Position numbers and translations under genes: made by a program. Below the pieces are notes generated by a model. That model did not search any database. It was not told the origin of the DNA and worked only from the letters and a program-made list of their open reading frames with translations. From contig OZ316892.1 of NCBI GenBank assembly GCA_973895155.1, positions 24,490,001 to 24,554,000 of the forward strand: a stretch of DNA of 64,000 nt, in the 5' to 3' direction. Each line of letters starts with the position of its first letter. The stretch's first letter is position 1. Positions 33,668 to 44,200 of the stretch are shown piece after piece. Origin of the DNA: Marsupella aquatica. Taxonomy: Eukaryota > Marchantiophyta.

Positions 33668-36600
33668 GGAAGAGCAGCGGCCCCTCGCCTGGACGCACTG
33701 CAGCCAACAAAAGAGGCGCAGGAAGCTTGTCTGGCGCAAACGTATCAAGAGGCTTTGGCAGATATTCAGGGTGGCAATTTGGGGAAAGCTAGGGAACTGC
33801 TTGAGTCCATATTGCAAGACCCTATTATTCTGCAGTCAGCGGCAGCAAATGAGAAGAACTCCACTGGCTTCAGCCCCATGCTCCAACTGAGGTTTTCCGC
33901 GCTGAAGAATTTGGCTGAGACCTTGTACAAGCAGGATCCAAAGTACCACAGTGATGCTCTGGGCTACTATCTCCAGGCGGCAGCCATTGACCGGGGTGAC
34001 TCCGTTCTCTGGAATAGATTGGGGACGCTTGCATGTGCTCTGGGGCATCTGAACATCGCCAGGATTGCCTTTGAGCAGGGCCTGTTGTGTAGTCCACGGA
34101 ATTGGCTGTGCATGGAGAAACTTGCCGAGGTGCTGATTGCAATCGGAGACGAGGAAGCATGTCGCCACATTGTGAAGCGCTTGCTAACGATTTCTCCGTC
34201 GCATCCAAGAGCGAAGCACATTGAAAATGTACTTGAAGGGAGCGCTGATGCTGGTGAGATTCTCAATAAGCGTGGAAACAATTGCTATGGCTGTTTTGTC
34301 AAACTCGGCACATTGCCTCGTGGGCTGGATTTGTTGGAGCCTCAGCACTTCAGTTTGTCCGTTCCAATTAAACGTAACTTACGCACTGGAGATGAAGGCG
34401 AAGAAAGTTTTAAGAGAAGAAAAGTACAGCCTGAAGAAGTATGTCTTCCTGACTTATCTTGGGGTTCCATCCTAATATCAGTGGTAGATTACCTTCAAGT
34501 CAATGTAGGCCAGAGAGGAGCAACCACTTGCTTGTCTTCCGCACAAGATGGGTTGAGTTTTGGTAAAGTGCTTACGTGCCCAGGAAATGTGCCATTAGTC
34601 AACAGCCTAATAGCTGTAGTGGCTGACAACAGATGTGCAAGTAACATTGAGACACCAGTTCAAAAGGAGCCAGTTCTGGAGAAACAAAAGTCAGTCCCTT
34701 CACAGTTGAATGCGTTGTCTAGTGAAAAACCGGCCTGCAACTCTCCTAGCAAGGCGGTCCAACTGGTTTCACGTGATGCATCTTCAGAATCACTCACAAT
34801 CTCTGGAGGGGAGAGGTTTACAGAAAATGCAAGGTCAGAGGATATGAGCATTCCTATTGATTTGAATCACACTAGAAAGCAAAGTAAGGTAGAGGCAAGT
34901 GGTCATTTGAAAGAAGGGGCAGTCTTCACGTACGAGGATGTACTTCCTTATCCAGAAAGGCGCATTACTCGTCTTGAGAGAATTCGCACTCAGAGAAATG
35001 ACAAGGACGGGGACTTTGGAGACAAAGAAATTAACAAAGACCAGATAGTAAGGTTTAGGCAACTTCTTGAACCATACGTGTGTACCGTTGCACCGAATGC
35101 AGGCACCAGTCAATCACACGGATTGAAAACTGTGGGCAGCAGAGTCGGTTGTATTGTGAGGCAAAATGCAGGTGGTGCAGAAGATTCAACTGGAACTTTT
35201 GAGGATACGGCTGTGCAAGAGGGAACCGTCCTCGATGAAGAAGTCAAAGTCCAACAGTTTCTTGAAGAATTGAAAGTGAATAGTGGGCCTTATCATGTAG
35301 CTCAGGAGCTCTTAGAAACGCTGGCTGCGACTCACTGTAAGCGGAGTCTTCCCATTTCAAAATTACTCATGCTTGAAAGCATGATCCGGCAATTCAGCTG
35401 GAAAACAAGAAGCATTCGGTGTTCTATATTTCTTGCAGAGATTTGTTTGGAGATGTTTTTGTCATCCTCTTGCGCAGATAGTAGTACCTCAAAGTACTTG
35501 AGTGAGTGCGGCTTCCATCTCGGCATGGTTCTGGAAAAGGCAGCATCCCAAGCTAATTTTCGAGAGCGGATCTCATCCAGCAAGAAGTCTTCCAGGAGTG
35601 AAAGGCGCTCAAAAGAAATATCTAAGCTTAGAGATGTCGCTTCATGTGAGACTTCCAGTTCCAGTCAGCGTGAGTTTGAAAGTGCTGGAAAGGCTACAAA
35701 ATTGCAGCACAAGGTGGAAATGGTTAATGCTGGCAAGGATAATGATTGGCCGCTGTGGGTACGGTTTCATTGGTTAAAGGGGCAGTGGCAGATGTTTTCT
35801 GGGAGGCAGGAAGATGCATTTCAAGAATTGGCTCTATGCTCTGCCATTCTTGACAGTAGAACTGAGGAGGATGAAAAGTTTGCTCAGATTTTCTTCCCGA
35901 ACTCTGATGTGGAAACGGTTATAACCCCAGCTAAAGTTCTGCGAAAGGTATATGAGCTTAATGTAGATAAGTTGTTGAAGCATGAAGCCGTCCAAATGGT
36001 TGATCAGGCTAAGTTTTCGGATTTGATAGATCTTCTTTCACCTGTGTTACTTCCTGACAATGACTCACACGAGGCCAACCTTGGTTATGATGAAACCAAA
36101 AGAGGTGTTGTTGATTCCTCTCCTGAGTATGTTGGGTTAAGTATGTTGATATCTGCTTGCGAGAGAATGAATCCACCAAACCTGTGGTTGGCTTTGCAAT
36201 GTCATGCACGGAAGCTGGAGTTCCTTTGCAGTGCTGTGAATGATATCAATACAACAAGTATAACATTTTCATTGGAGTCAATACGACGTGATAGATGTTC
36301 TTCACCATTGGCCCTAGAACCCGAGCAAGGAAAAAGCAACTATGTTGAAAGCAGGCTCATTGCCGAGGAGGTTAAGTCTATATCAGGCTGCGCTGCCAGC
36401 ATACGAGAGCACCTGGGAGAATCAGGATGCATGGTTACCAGTTCTGTTCAAGCATCGTTACTCCGGCAGATTCAGCATCTTTTGCTTGATTCAATGTGCC
36501 AATACATCAAAAGTCATGACGAGGAGAGATCAACTCCTAGCCATGATGAGGACAGATCAGTTGATATCCACTTCGACAGCTGCTTTTTTGTAGATTCATG

Positions 36601-39600
36601 CGTTGCATTCTGCAGACTTCAACATCTGGATGCAAATGCTACCTTAAAGCAACAGGTATCGCTCCTCGGAACAGTTCATGATTTACTGGCAGGACGTGGG
36701 CTATGCTGTGCGGGAAAGGGCTGTTATGGAGGAGAGGGTGCCTTTTTGAAATTGGCCATCAAGCATCTGGGCACGGTGGAGCTTAGACTTAGACTCACAT
36801 CTGGGCGGCAGGAAGGTGAGAGTGATAACAATCAAGTTTTCGAAATTGACAAGGAAGGTGAGAATGAAAGTTCACGTTCGTCTTCAGAGAAGCAGGAAGA
36901 AAATAGACGAGGGCCTAACGCTGGTGGAGCTGCTCGAGTCGATGAGAAACATCCAGCCAGAATTGCAAAAGAGGAGCAGGACGAGGAGGTCGAACAATAC
37001 CGACTTGAGTTAGGTCTGGATTCTGTCATGGATCAGTGCTTTTTCTGTCTCTATGGACTGAACCTCAGAGGTGGCTTTGAAATAAGTACTCAGACTGATG
37101 GTCTCACAGAACATAAGAATACAAACCGTGGAGACTATGAAACACAGGAGCAGTGTGCTGGTGTGTACCAGTATATACTACCTTATGCAAAGGCTTGCAC
37201 AAGAGCTCGGCTGATGAAGCTCCGGAAAGTCCTACGATCTGTTTACAAACAGTTTCCTAGTCCACCACCTGATGTGCTGGGTGGTAAGTCTGTGGATCAT
37301 TTTCTGGATGATCTAGAATTTGATGAAGAGAGACTTCACAAGATGGTGGTTTCTGGCAAGAGTCTGAGTGATGTTATAGGGTTTACGCTGAAATTGCCCT
37401 CCTCGGAACTTTCAAGACACGAGACAGAGGCATCAAAGGACGTTGGCATCGTCAATGATTCACAATCTAATGGGAGCGAATGTCATCCAGCATCAGTCTC
37501 AGGTTTGGCTGTTGATCACGGGGAGCCGTACTTGGAGGTGTACGAGAACCTTTATTACTTGGTGAGTGAGGTTGAAGACATCAGTGCAAGTGAAAAGTGG
37601 GCTGGGTTTGTGCTCACGAAGGAAGGTGAAGAGTTCGTGGAGCAAAATGCCAAGCTTCTCAAGTACGACTTGTGTTTCAACCCCTTGCGTTTTGAAAGCT
37701 GGTACAAGCTTGCTAAAATATATGACGAAGAGGTGGACTTGATGCTAAATGATGGGAGTAAGAATATTAATGTAGTTGACTGGCGGGGAAACAACCAATT
37801 GACACACAGAGTTGGCGTAAGTCGACGGCGTGCACGGCGATGTTTACTGATGACGTTGGCTCTCTCCAACACCCCTGAGAAACAGAGTGAAATACATGAA
37901 TTGCTTGCTCTCGTCTACTACGATTGTCTTCAAAATGTTGCACCTTCTTTTGATCAAAGGAGGCATGTTCCGGGGAGAGATGCCGCTTGGTTCTCTCTTT
38001 GTAAAAAGGCGATCAAACACTTCCAAGGGGCATTCACACACAGGCCTGACTGGACACATCTCCTTTATATTGGGAAGCTTTGCGAAAAGCTTTCCCGCCC
38101 AAGTGAGGAAGCGTTTGACTATTACAGGCGAGCTGTGGAGATGAAATCATCTGCTGTTGACCCTGTTTATAGACTTCATGCGTCACGGCTCAAGCTCCTG
38201 TGCAAGATTGAGGAAGAAGACGTGAAAACTCTTCAAGTGATTGCGCTTCACTGTTACGTGCCATTAACCAAAGAGAAAGTGTTTGGCCTTCTAGAATGTA
38301 TTTCAGAGGCCACTCCCGAGATTCTCTCGTCCCCAAATTGTGCTGAGACTTTAAACAACAGTGAACTGATTTTGCAAATTAGGAGGCAGCTGTTGGATGA
38401 CTGTCTCACAGCCATGAAAGTCTGCGTGGAAGGTGAGCTGAAGCATTACCACAAGGCCAGATTTCGCATGGCACATTGCCTATGTAGTGCTACTGAGATT
38501 CAAGATTTGGACCGGGCAAAAGAAGAACTGGCATTTTGTTTCAGGTCAAGTCGCTCACTGTTTACAATCAATATGTGGGAAATTGATAGCAGTTTGCGAA
38601 AAATCAGACGAAAAGCAGCCCATCAAACCAATCTGGATGTGCAAATGCCCGAGAGTTCACGCAAATTCATTACCTGTGTACGCAAATATCTTGTATTATA
38701 TCTTGCCCTGTGTGAAAAAACTGGTGATATTTGTACATTAGAGCGGGCCTTTTCTTCACTGAAGACGGACAAAAAGTTTTCTCTTTGTTTAGATGATCTA
38801 TCACGGGTGGCATTGGGAAAGTATGTACAAGCACTGGTGGTCGCAATTTGGCAAGCAGATGCTGATGGGGTAGTCTCTCTCCCTACCTTGTACTCTCTGC
38901 TTGAAAAGTTTTTTAATCTTTTCATGGAATTTGGAACTTCATGGCCGGAATCTCTCGAAACAAGCCTTGCAGAGGCTGAGGTTCCTACCACGGCCGAGTT
39001 TTCTGAAGATTCAATCTATGGATACATCCATCGGTATCTGGATGTTCTGGAAAATGATTTGAAGCTGGATACCATGGAGGCAATCAATGAGAAGATAAGA
39101 AAGCGCTTCAGGAGTTTGAAGCCGGCGGCTTCCCCAATCTCCCAAGTTTGCCAGCACTCCTGTCTATCATGGGCCAGAGCTCTTTGTTGTGCTTTGGCGT
39201 CAATCACTCCCCTGCCTGAACGAAGACCGTCCGAAGTCAATGTGAGTTCAGACACAACAGCTGGGTTGATTGTAGACTTACAAGAGGATATCTTCATGGC
39301 AAGCTCGTATCAGGTGACAGGTCGTACAGAACAGGTGATGCAGACAGACATCAGATGTGTTTCAGGATCCGTGATTTCATCCATGAGAGCTGTCCCGGTG
39401 AAGAGAGCATCTGCGGACAATCTCGAAAGGGCAACTGCCTTGTTGCGGTCGGCTTATGTTTTCTATCGTGATAGTTTGTCTGGACCATTTCCAGATGGAA
39501 TTAATCTATTCCTAGTTGCAGTGGCTGCCGGCGACGGAAGCAATGGAGTGCATAATTCTGAACTGGATATCAGCATCCCAAGGAAGCTTCTTCTCTGGGC

Positions 39601-39748
39601 TTTTACTCTTGTCCATGGACGAACAGGTACTGTTGCTGAAGCTGTGAAGTACTGCGAGGAGCAGGCAAAGCCCAGGAAGAAGAGTACTCCTGTCAGTGGT
39701 TCTCTTGGCACAGCACCTGCCGCAATTGTGAATAATTATCGGGAGTAG
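33641..39748 (+). CDS. CABIN1-like TPR protein (calcineurin-binding protein 1 / HIRA-complex subunit homologue)
   Basis: One uninterrupted frame of 2035 codons. I chose the ATG at 33641 because MFSIAAIN is the conserved plant N-terminus; an upstream in-frame ATG at 33623 adds six unconserved residues. TPR-type helices occupy the first 200 residues (SVLWNRLGTLACALG, ARIAFEQGLLCSPRNWLCME). The second half carries strongly conserved blocks: DQCFFCLYGLNLRGG, GDYETQEQCAGVYQYILPYA, WAGFVLTKEGEEFVEQNA, LCFNPLRFESWYKLAKIYDE and SEIHELLALVYYDCLQ. CABIN1 proteins belong to the HIRA complex, which deposits histone H3.3 in the nucleus. Acidic, low-complexity linkers separate the blocks (for example 410-470 and 1080-1130). 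The length is in the family range. The absence of introns is notable next to intron-rich neighbours. Confidence 0.9.
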   Translation: MFSIAAINGGRAAAPRLDALQPTKEAQEACLAQTYQEALADIQGGNLGKARELLESILQDPIILQSAAANEKNSTGFSPMLQLRFSALKNLAETLYKQDPKYHSDALGYYLQAAAIDRGDSVLWNRLGTLACALGHLNIARIAFEQGLLCSPRNWLCMEKLAEVLIAIGDEEACRHIVKRLLTISPSHPRAKHIENVLEGSADAGEILNKRGNNCYGCFVKLGTLPRGLDLLEPQHFSLSVPIKRNLRTGDEGEESFKRRKVQPEEVCLPDLSWGSILISVVDYLQVNVGQRGATTCLSSAQDGLSFGKVLTCPGNVPLVNSLIAVVADNRCASNIETPVQKEPVLEKQKSVPSQLNALSSEKPACNSPSKAVQLVSRDASSESLTISGGERFTENARSEDMSIPIDLNHTRKQSKVEASGHLKEGAVFTYEDVLPYPERRITRLERIRTQRNDKDGDFGDKEINKDQIVRFRQLLEPYVCTVAPNAGTSQSHGLKTVGSRVGCIVRQNAGGAEDSTGTFEDTAVQEGTVLDEEVKVQQFLEELKVNSGPYHVAQELLETLAATHCKRSLPISKLLMLESMIRQFSWKTRSIRCSIFLAEICLEMFLSSSCADSSTSKYLSECGFHLGMVLEKAASQANFRERISSSKKSSRSERRSKEISKLRDVASCETSSSSQREFESAGKATKLQHKVEMVNAGKDNDWPLWVRFHWLKGQWQMFSGRQEDAFQELALCSAILDSRTEEDEKFAQIFFPNSDVETVITPAKVLRKVYELNVDKLLKHEAVQMVDQAKFSDLIDLLSPVLLPDNDSHEANLGYDETKRGVVDSSPEYVGLSMLISACERMNPPNLWLALQCHARKLEFLCSAVNDINTTSITFSLESIRRDRCSSPLALEPEQGKSNYVESRLIAEEVKSISGCAASIREHLGESGCMVTSSVQASLLRQIQHLLLDSMCQYIKSHDEERSTPSHDEDRSVDIHFDSCFFVDSCVAFCRLQHLDANATLKQQVSLLGTVHDLLAGRGLCCAGKGCYGGEGAFLKLAIKHLGTVELRLRLTSGRQEGESDNNQVFEIDKEGENESSRSSSEKQEENRRGPNAGGAARVDEKHPARIAKEEQDEEVEQYRLELGLDSVMDQCFFCLYGLNLRGGFEISTQTDGLTEHKNTNRGDYETQEQCAGVYQYILPYAKACTRARLMKLRKVLRSVYKQFPSPPPDVLGGKSVDHFLDDLEFDEERLHKMVVSGKSLSDVIGFTLKLPSSELSRHETEASKDVGIVNDSQSNGSECHPASVSGLAVDHGEPYLEVYENLYYLVSEVEDISASEKWAGFVLTKEGEEFVEQNAKLLKYDLCFNPLRFESWYKLAKIYDEEVDLMLNDGSKNINVVDWRGNNQLTHRVGVSRRRARRCLLMTLALSNTPEKQSEIHELLALVYYDCLQNVAPSFDQRRHVPGRDAAWFSLCKKAIKHFQGAFTHRPDWTHLLYIGKLCEKLSRPSEEAFDYYRRAVEMKSSAVDPVYRLHASRLKLLCKIEEEDVKTLQVIALHCYVPLTKEKVFGLLECISEATPEILSSPNCAETLNNSELILQIRRQLLDDCLTAMKVCVEGELKHYHKARFRMAHCLCSATEIQDLDRAKEELAFCFRSSRSLFTINMWEIDSSLRKIRRKAAHQTNLDVQMPESSRKFITCVRKYLVLYLALCEKTGDICTLERAFSSLKTDKKFSLCLDDLSRVALGKYVQALVVAIWQADADGVVSLPTLYSLLEKFFNLFMEFGTSWPESLETSLAEAEVPTTAEFSEDSIYGYIHRYLDVLENDLKLDTMEAINEKIRKRFRSLKPAASPISQVCQHSCLSWARALCCALASITPLPERRPSEVNVSSDTTAGLIVDLQEDIFMASSYQVTGRTEQVMQTDIRCVSGSVISSMRAVPVKRASADNLERATALLRSAYVFYRDSLSGPFPDGINLFLVAVAAGDGSNGVHNSELDISIPRKLLLWAFTLVHGRTGTVAEAVKYCEEQAKPRKKSTPVSGSLGTAPAAIVNNYRE

Positions 39749-39985
39749 GATATCTGTGTGGATGCCGTTGGCTTGACTTTGATTACAAGCTGAGTTTTGT
39801 TCCAGTATAGAAATTGCAGAGTAAAATTCATGGTTATTTCGTGACCATTTTCCCTCGGTACATCTGCTGTGATTGTGAATAATTCTCGCGAGTAAAAGAT
39901 CTATCGATGCGATCATCTCAAAATTGATTACGAGCTACAATTCTTCCAATGTGGAAATTGCAGAGCAAAATTCATGGACCTTCTC
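39705..39985 (+). repeat. Tandem duplication across the CABIN1-like stop codon
   Basis: The last codons and the start of the 3' UTR recur 144-147 bases downstream: ATTGTGAATAATTATCGGGA at 39725 against ATTGTGAATAATTCTCGCGA at 39872, then AAATTGCAGAG at 39811 and 39955, followed by AAAATTCATGG. Read in the same frame, the downstream copy would again encode IVNN-S-RE before a stop, but it lies after the real stop. Confidence 0.85.
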
Positions 39986-41289
39986 CCTTTTGTTCCGAAG
40001 AGTTCCATCTTTTGATTATTGTGGTGCGTCATGTGTGTATGCAAAGATCCTAAGTCTCAGAGACCTAAAGAAACGGGCTGAACGGTGTACTAACGTTCAG
40101 ATTATGGATGTAAGAAATGTTCCCATTTAGTGTGGTTGGTGTGTCAAGCCTTCTAATTTCTTTTAGAAAACCATGGTTATTTTTCAAAACCTTGCGTTTT
40201 GAGCTTGAGGCATTTCTGTAATAGATCCACAGAGATCGTGGATCTATTACAGGTTTTGTCCGCCCTTAGATTTTGATTATATGGAGCTTTTGGTTCCACC
40301 TAGCCAGCCCTTCCACCCCACTCTCCCTTGACACCCCCAAAAGCTCTGAAGCCCTCAAAGCACTTTGATTGAGGAATATTACTTCCATGCTTTTGATAGA
40401 GTGACGTGATTCATTGTGTGGTAAGAAAAGGACATTCCTCAACAGGGTCAGAAAGGAGGGATGTACAAATGCCTTACATTTACAACCCTTGTGTATTCTA
40501 CTAGAATTACCATGAATCTGATTATCAACATGGATCAGATAAATCCTATACTGCTGATGTTGGGTAAGCACTGAACTGAACTGAACTGAAGCCCTCACAT
40601 GTGCTTATGATGGTTTTGTTTGATATAGAGGTGACGAACGAGTTTGGACTATTTTCATTGCTATGATAGCATCAAATTTGCCTGTTTGATGTTGAAGGGA
40701 CGAGTGTAGCTCTTATTTGCCCTGGTCCTTGCAACATCTTAGTTGGGTAAAACAGGGTTCTCAATTGTGAGCTTTGACTGAGACTGGGCGGTCCGGAGGA
40801 GTGACCAGGTCAAGGCATGCACGGAGGTTGCACTGCAGGGCGGGCTCGATGACCTGGGACTGAATCTAGTGCAAGCGTTTAGGGTCCCATGCAGCTCGGA
40901 TTTGCGACATAGGAGGTTTCCTCATCTTGTCAATGACGTCTATGTCAGTAGTCCAGACCGGGTGGAGCGATGGGCTACATAGAGAAAATTTCCTTGACGG
41001 ATTATATTACAGCAATGCCAACGTGTTAACAACTCCCTCGCATTAAAAACCTATACCAGCCACGTTCCTGACAAGCGCTAAGTATATTTAGTGACCAATA
41101 AATTAGCTATCTCAAACACAGAACCCATGCAAAAAACATGTCTTCCTAAATCCTAAACCTGCCTTCCAGAACCCTAAATCTAGCTCTTCGGAGGTGAAGA
41201 TTTGCTTGTGAGGGAACCAAGCCTTGTATTGGCCGCCAGTTGCCATATATTGATATAACCTAGGATTTCGAGTTGGTGTTTGGGTAGGA
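39986..41289. other. Convergent intergenic region
   Basis: Lies between the 3' ends of the CABIN1-like gene (+) and the giant gene (-). No gene recognised. It contains a perfect 15-bp hairpin and a short (ACTGA)n tract at about 40570..40587. Confidence 0.6.
40216..40252. repeat. Perfect 15-bp inverted repeat, 7-base loop
   Basis: CTGTAATAGATCCAC at 40216..40230 is exactly complemented at 40238..40252. It may act in RNA near the 3' end of either flanking transcript, or be the remnant of a small element. Confidence 0.8.
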
Positions 41290-44200
41290 TCACCTGAACC
41301 TGTAGCTCTTTGGGACTGGCAATTCACTAGTTGCTCCGACTTCACCAGGTTCGGTCGATCGTTCCACTCTCAACTCACCTTCGGAGAGGCCCTCACTTAT
41401 GCTACTATCACCTCCTCCAATTTCTGGCCTTGGTGGCCGCAACTGCATGAAAGCCAGCTTAGAAATCTCTCCTGGCTCTGAAATAATGTCTCGACCTCCT
41501 GTATGTCTATTCACCAGCAACCTCGGACCAAAATATTCACCCTCTGATGGCATTTGACCTGCTTCAACTTCACCTGTAAACGCAACAGGGAAAGTTAATA
41601 TTTATCAGTTAATGTGCATCAGACTATTTAGATCTCTGTCAAGAAATCTTCTTGACCCACTCTCTCTCCCCAATAACGAAACAAAGTGCTAGAATTTAAA
41701 TTGCAGAGCTTTAGCTGAGATCAAACACCATACAAATAGGCTTGGTTGTGGGCTTGGACCTCTAGAGAAGGTTTGCATTTCAATTTCCCTGACAACGTGG
41801 TTGGGGTTTGTATATACATTCTCATTTGAAACCGGATATTAGTAGCCGACGTAACGGCTGTAGGAAAATTAATTAATTTGAAAAGAGACATGAATGTTAC
41901 ACAATTCCCTGCAACCCTTGGTCCTAGACAACCAGTACGTTGGTCAAGACAACGGATCCCTTTACATACCCTCAGATAATGGCAGAGTCCGTGAACTAAA
42001 ATGTCTCCGCAAAGTTTTCTGGTTTTCATCCAGTCCATGTAAGGATATTCCACACGCGCCCAGGATTTCACCACTAGATCGAGAGCTGGTTTGAGAAAAC
42101 CCCACTTGACCTGCTGGTTTTGGACTCCTATGCTTGAACTGCCGAAATCCATCACGGCTCGATTGACCTGAAGATTCCACAGAACCTATGGGTCTGGTGC
42201 GCTTCACAGATCCCTCTGATGAGCCTGACCCATCATACGAAGCTACTAGCACACTGCTTCTGGCAGTGTCAACACTGTCGCTCGTTCCTGGTTCAGGTTG
42301 GTCACTTCTTCCAGCATGCTGACTCAAGATAAAATCACCTGGTGCACATCCAGAAAGACTATAAAATTATGTAACGTGCAACACCTACAAAGAAGTGCGG
42401 CATTTCAAACTAAGAGATTTCTTTGAATGCTGAAGGCGTCTTGAGGTATTTAAGAAATACAACCGTACATGTATAAGACAATCCGTAGTGGGTTAAACTA
42501 TCACTGACATTTTTTCCTCATTACGCAAATGTTTTCTGCTGTCTCTACAATGTGAAAGAAATGGTCCGCCTGCAATGATCGTCCCCAAAGAAGAGCTTCA
42601 TTCACTACAAATTGAGCACTACCTACAAAAAATAACCAAAATAGTTATTTGCATTTTATGTCACAGAGCATTTTGTCCATAGAGCACTTACTTGCGCTAG
42701 CGATATGGGTAGGCAGAGAATCGAGTGCCGGTGTTATCTCACTCCTGTTATCAAATACCGAGTCAAAGATTTTAGAGTACGGCCGAAGTGCCAAGGATCA
42801 AACGAAGCTGTATATGACAACCCACTCTCCACACCGATGGTACTATCGCAAACGTGTACCTCGATTCCTACAGTCACCAAATAATTAAAAAAATATGGCA
42901 TGTGACCATTTCTTTGTTGCTAAAATTTCTCAGTTCAACATGAGCTTCAGGGACCAAATACGTTCAAGCGCCATAATATTAACCAAATTGAAAATCTTTG
43001 AAATTGAATGAAGGAATCGTACCTGGATTTCTTGTAAGAATTCTCAGCAATGATTGACTTTAATAGAGGGTCTTCCGCTTCCTTAACTGTAGTTGAATAA
43101 GGTGGCAGGTGGGCTCCTTGATCGCTTGGCTGTGTACCTCCATCTTGCATGGTTCGACTAACTTCTTCTCTTCCACATGCCTCAGCATCATCACTCGAAC
43201 CCTCGTCAAATAATTGACCGACAATACCTCGTGCAATTCTAGGACGGGCTAGAGCTGATGCAACTCTCGATTCGTGTTCTGGAGAAGACAGAATTGTACT
43301 TGGAGTTGCTAGTGATGAGCGACACGAGTCCAAAGATGAATGAGAGCCTTCAGAGACATCCACACAAATCTTTCCTGCGCGTGAAGAGGTTCTTTTGGTA
43401 GACGTCGGAGCTGACTTGACAGCAGTTGAAGGTTGAGAGGGACCTTCTGTAGCTGAAGGATTTAACGAGGATGGTCGGGAAACGGGATTACTTAAACTTG
43501 TTTGGGCATCTTGTACAATACAACTGGGTACTTGGGTTTGTTGGCTCCTTTGTACAACGGGAGCTACCGGCATGACAGAGGTCTGGGAGACAACCTGAGG
43601 AAACGGAGCAGATGGAGGATATATATATTGAGGTGGGAATATTGGAACAACCGCTGCAGCATACTGGGAAGAAATGAACTGTGAACCAGCCTGCCCTTCG
43701 ACAGTCATGGGCACAGTACTTGCCGGAGAAGGAACTCCAGAGGGAGGGCAGGGGAAAGGATACATGGAGTAGGGAGGTAAATAGTAGTATGGAACAACAC
43801 AGACAGATGTACTGAGTGGTGCAGATTGTGTCATAGACATATCTGCCGTCTGAACACTGACAGAACTCGTATGAGCTGAAGTTTGGCCGATTGGTTTTGA
43901 TAGTGGAGGAGGACGAGGACTTGGATAGCCAAAGGCTAAGCTTGCTATGCCAGGAAAGTCAATAGACTGTCTTTCAGCAGCTCTAATACTGTGAACTGCT
44001 GAATAGGGAGGCCTAGTGGAATGCCTAGTGCTCACTGGAACTGCTCGTGTTGGTAATGATCGTCCTGGCAGCTTCTCGCCAGCGTCCACTTCAGGTGTGG
44101 ATGGAGTGGAAATCTGGTCGAACGGCAATTCTTCAATATGTGTGCCCTGGTCAACACCATCTTCTACTTCATCCACACCATTATACTCAGGCCAACGCTC

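Noticed and set aside
42728-42860. Minus-strand frame VHVCDSTIGVESGLSYTASF as an exon of the giant gene
   Set aside because: Its phase does not fit the donor at 43023. The alternative acceptor at 42744 gives a phase-consistent exon continuing to 42692.
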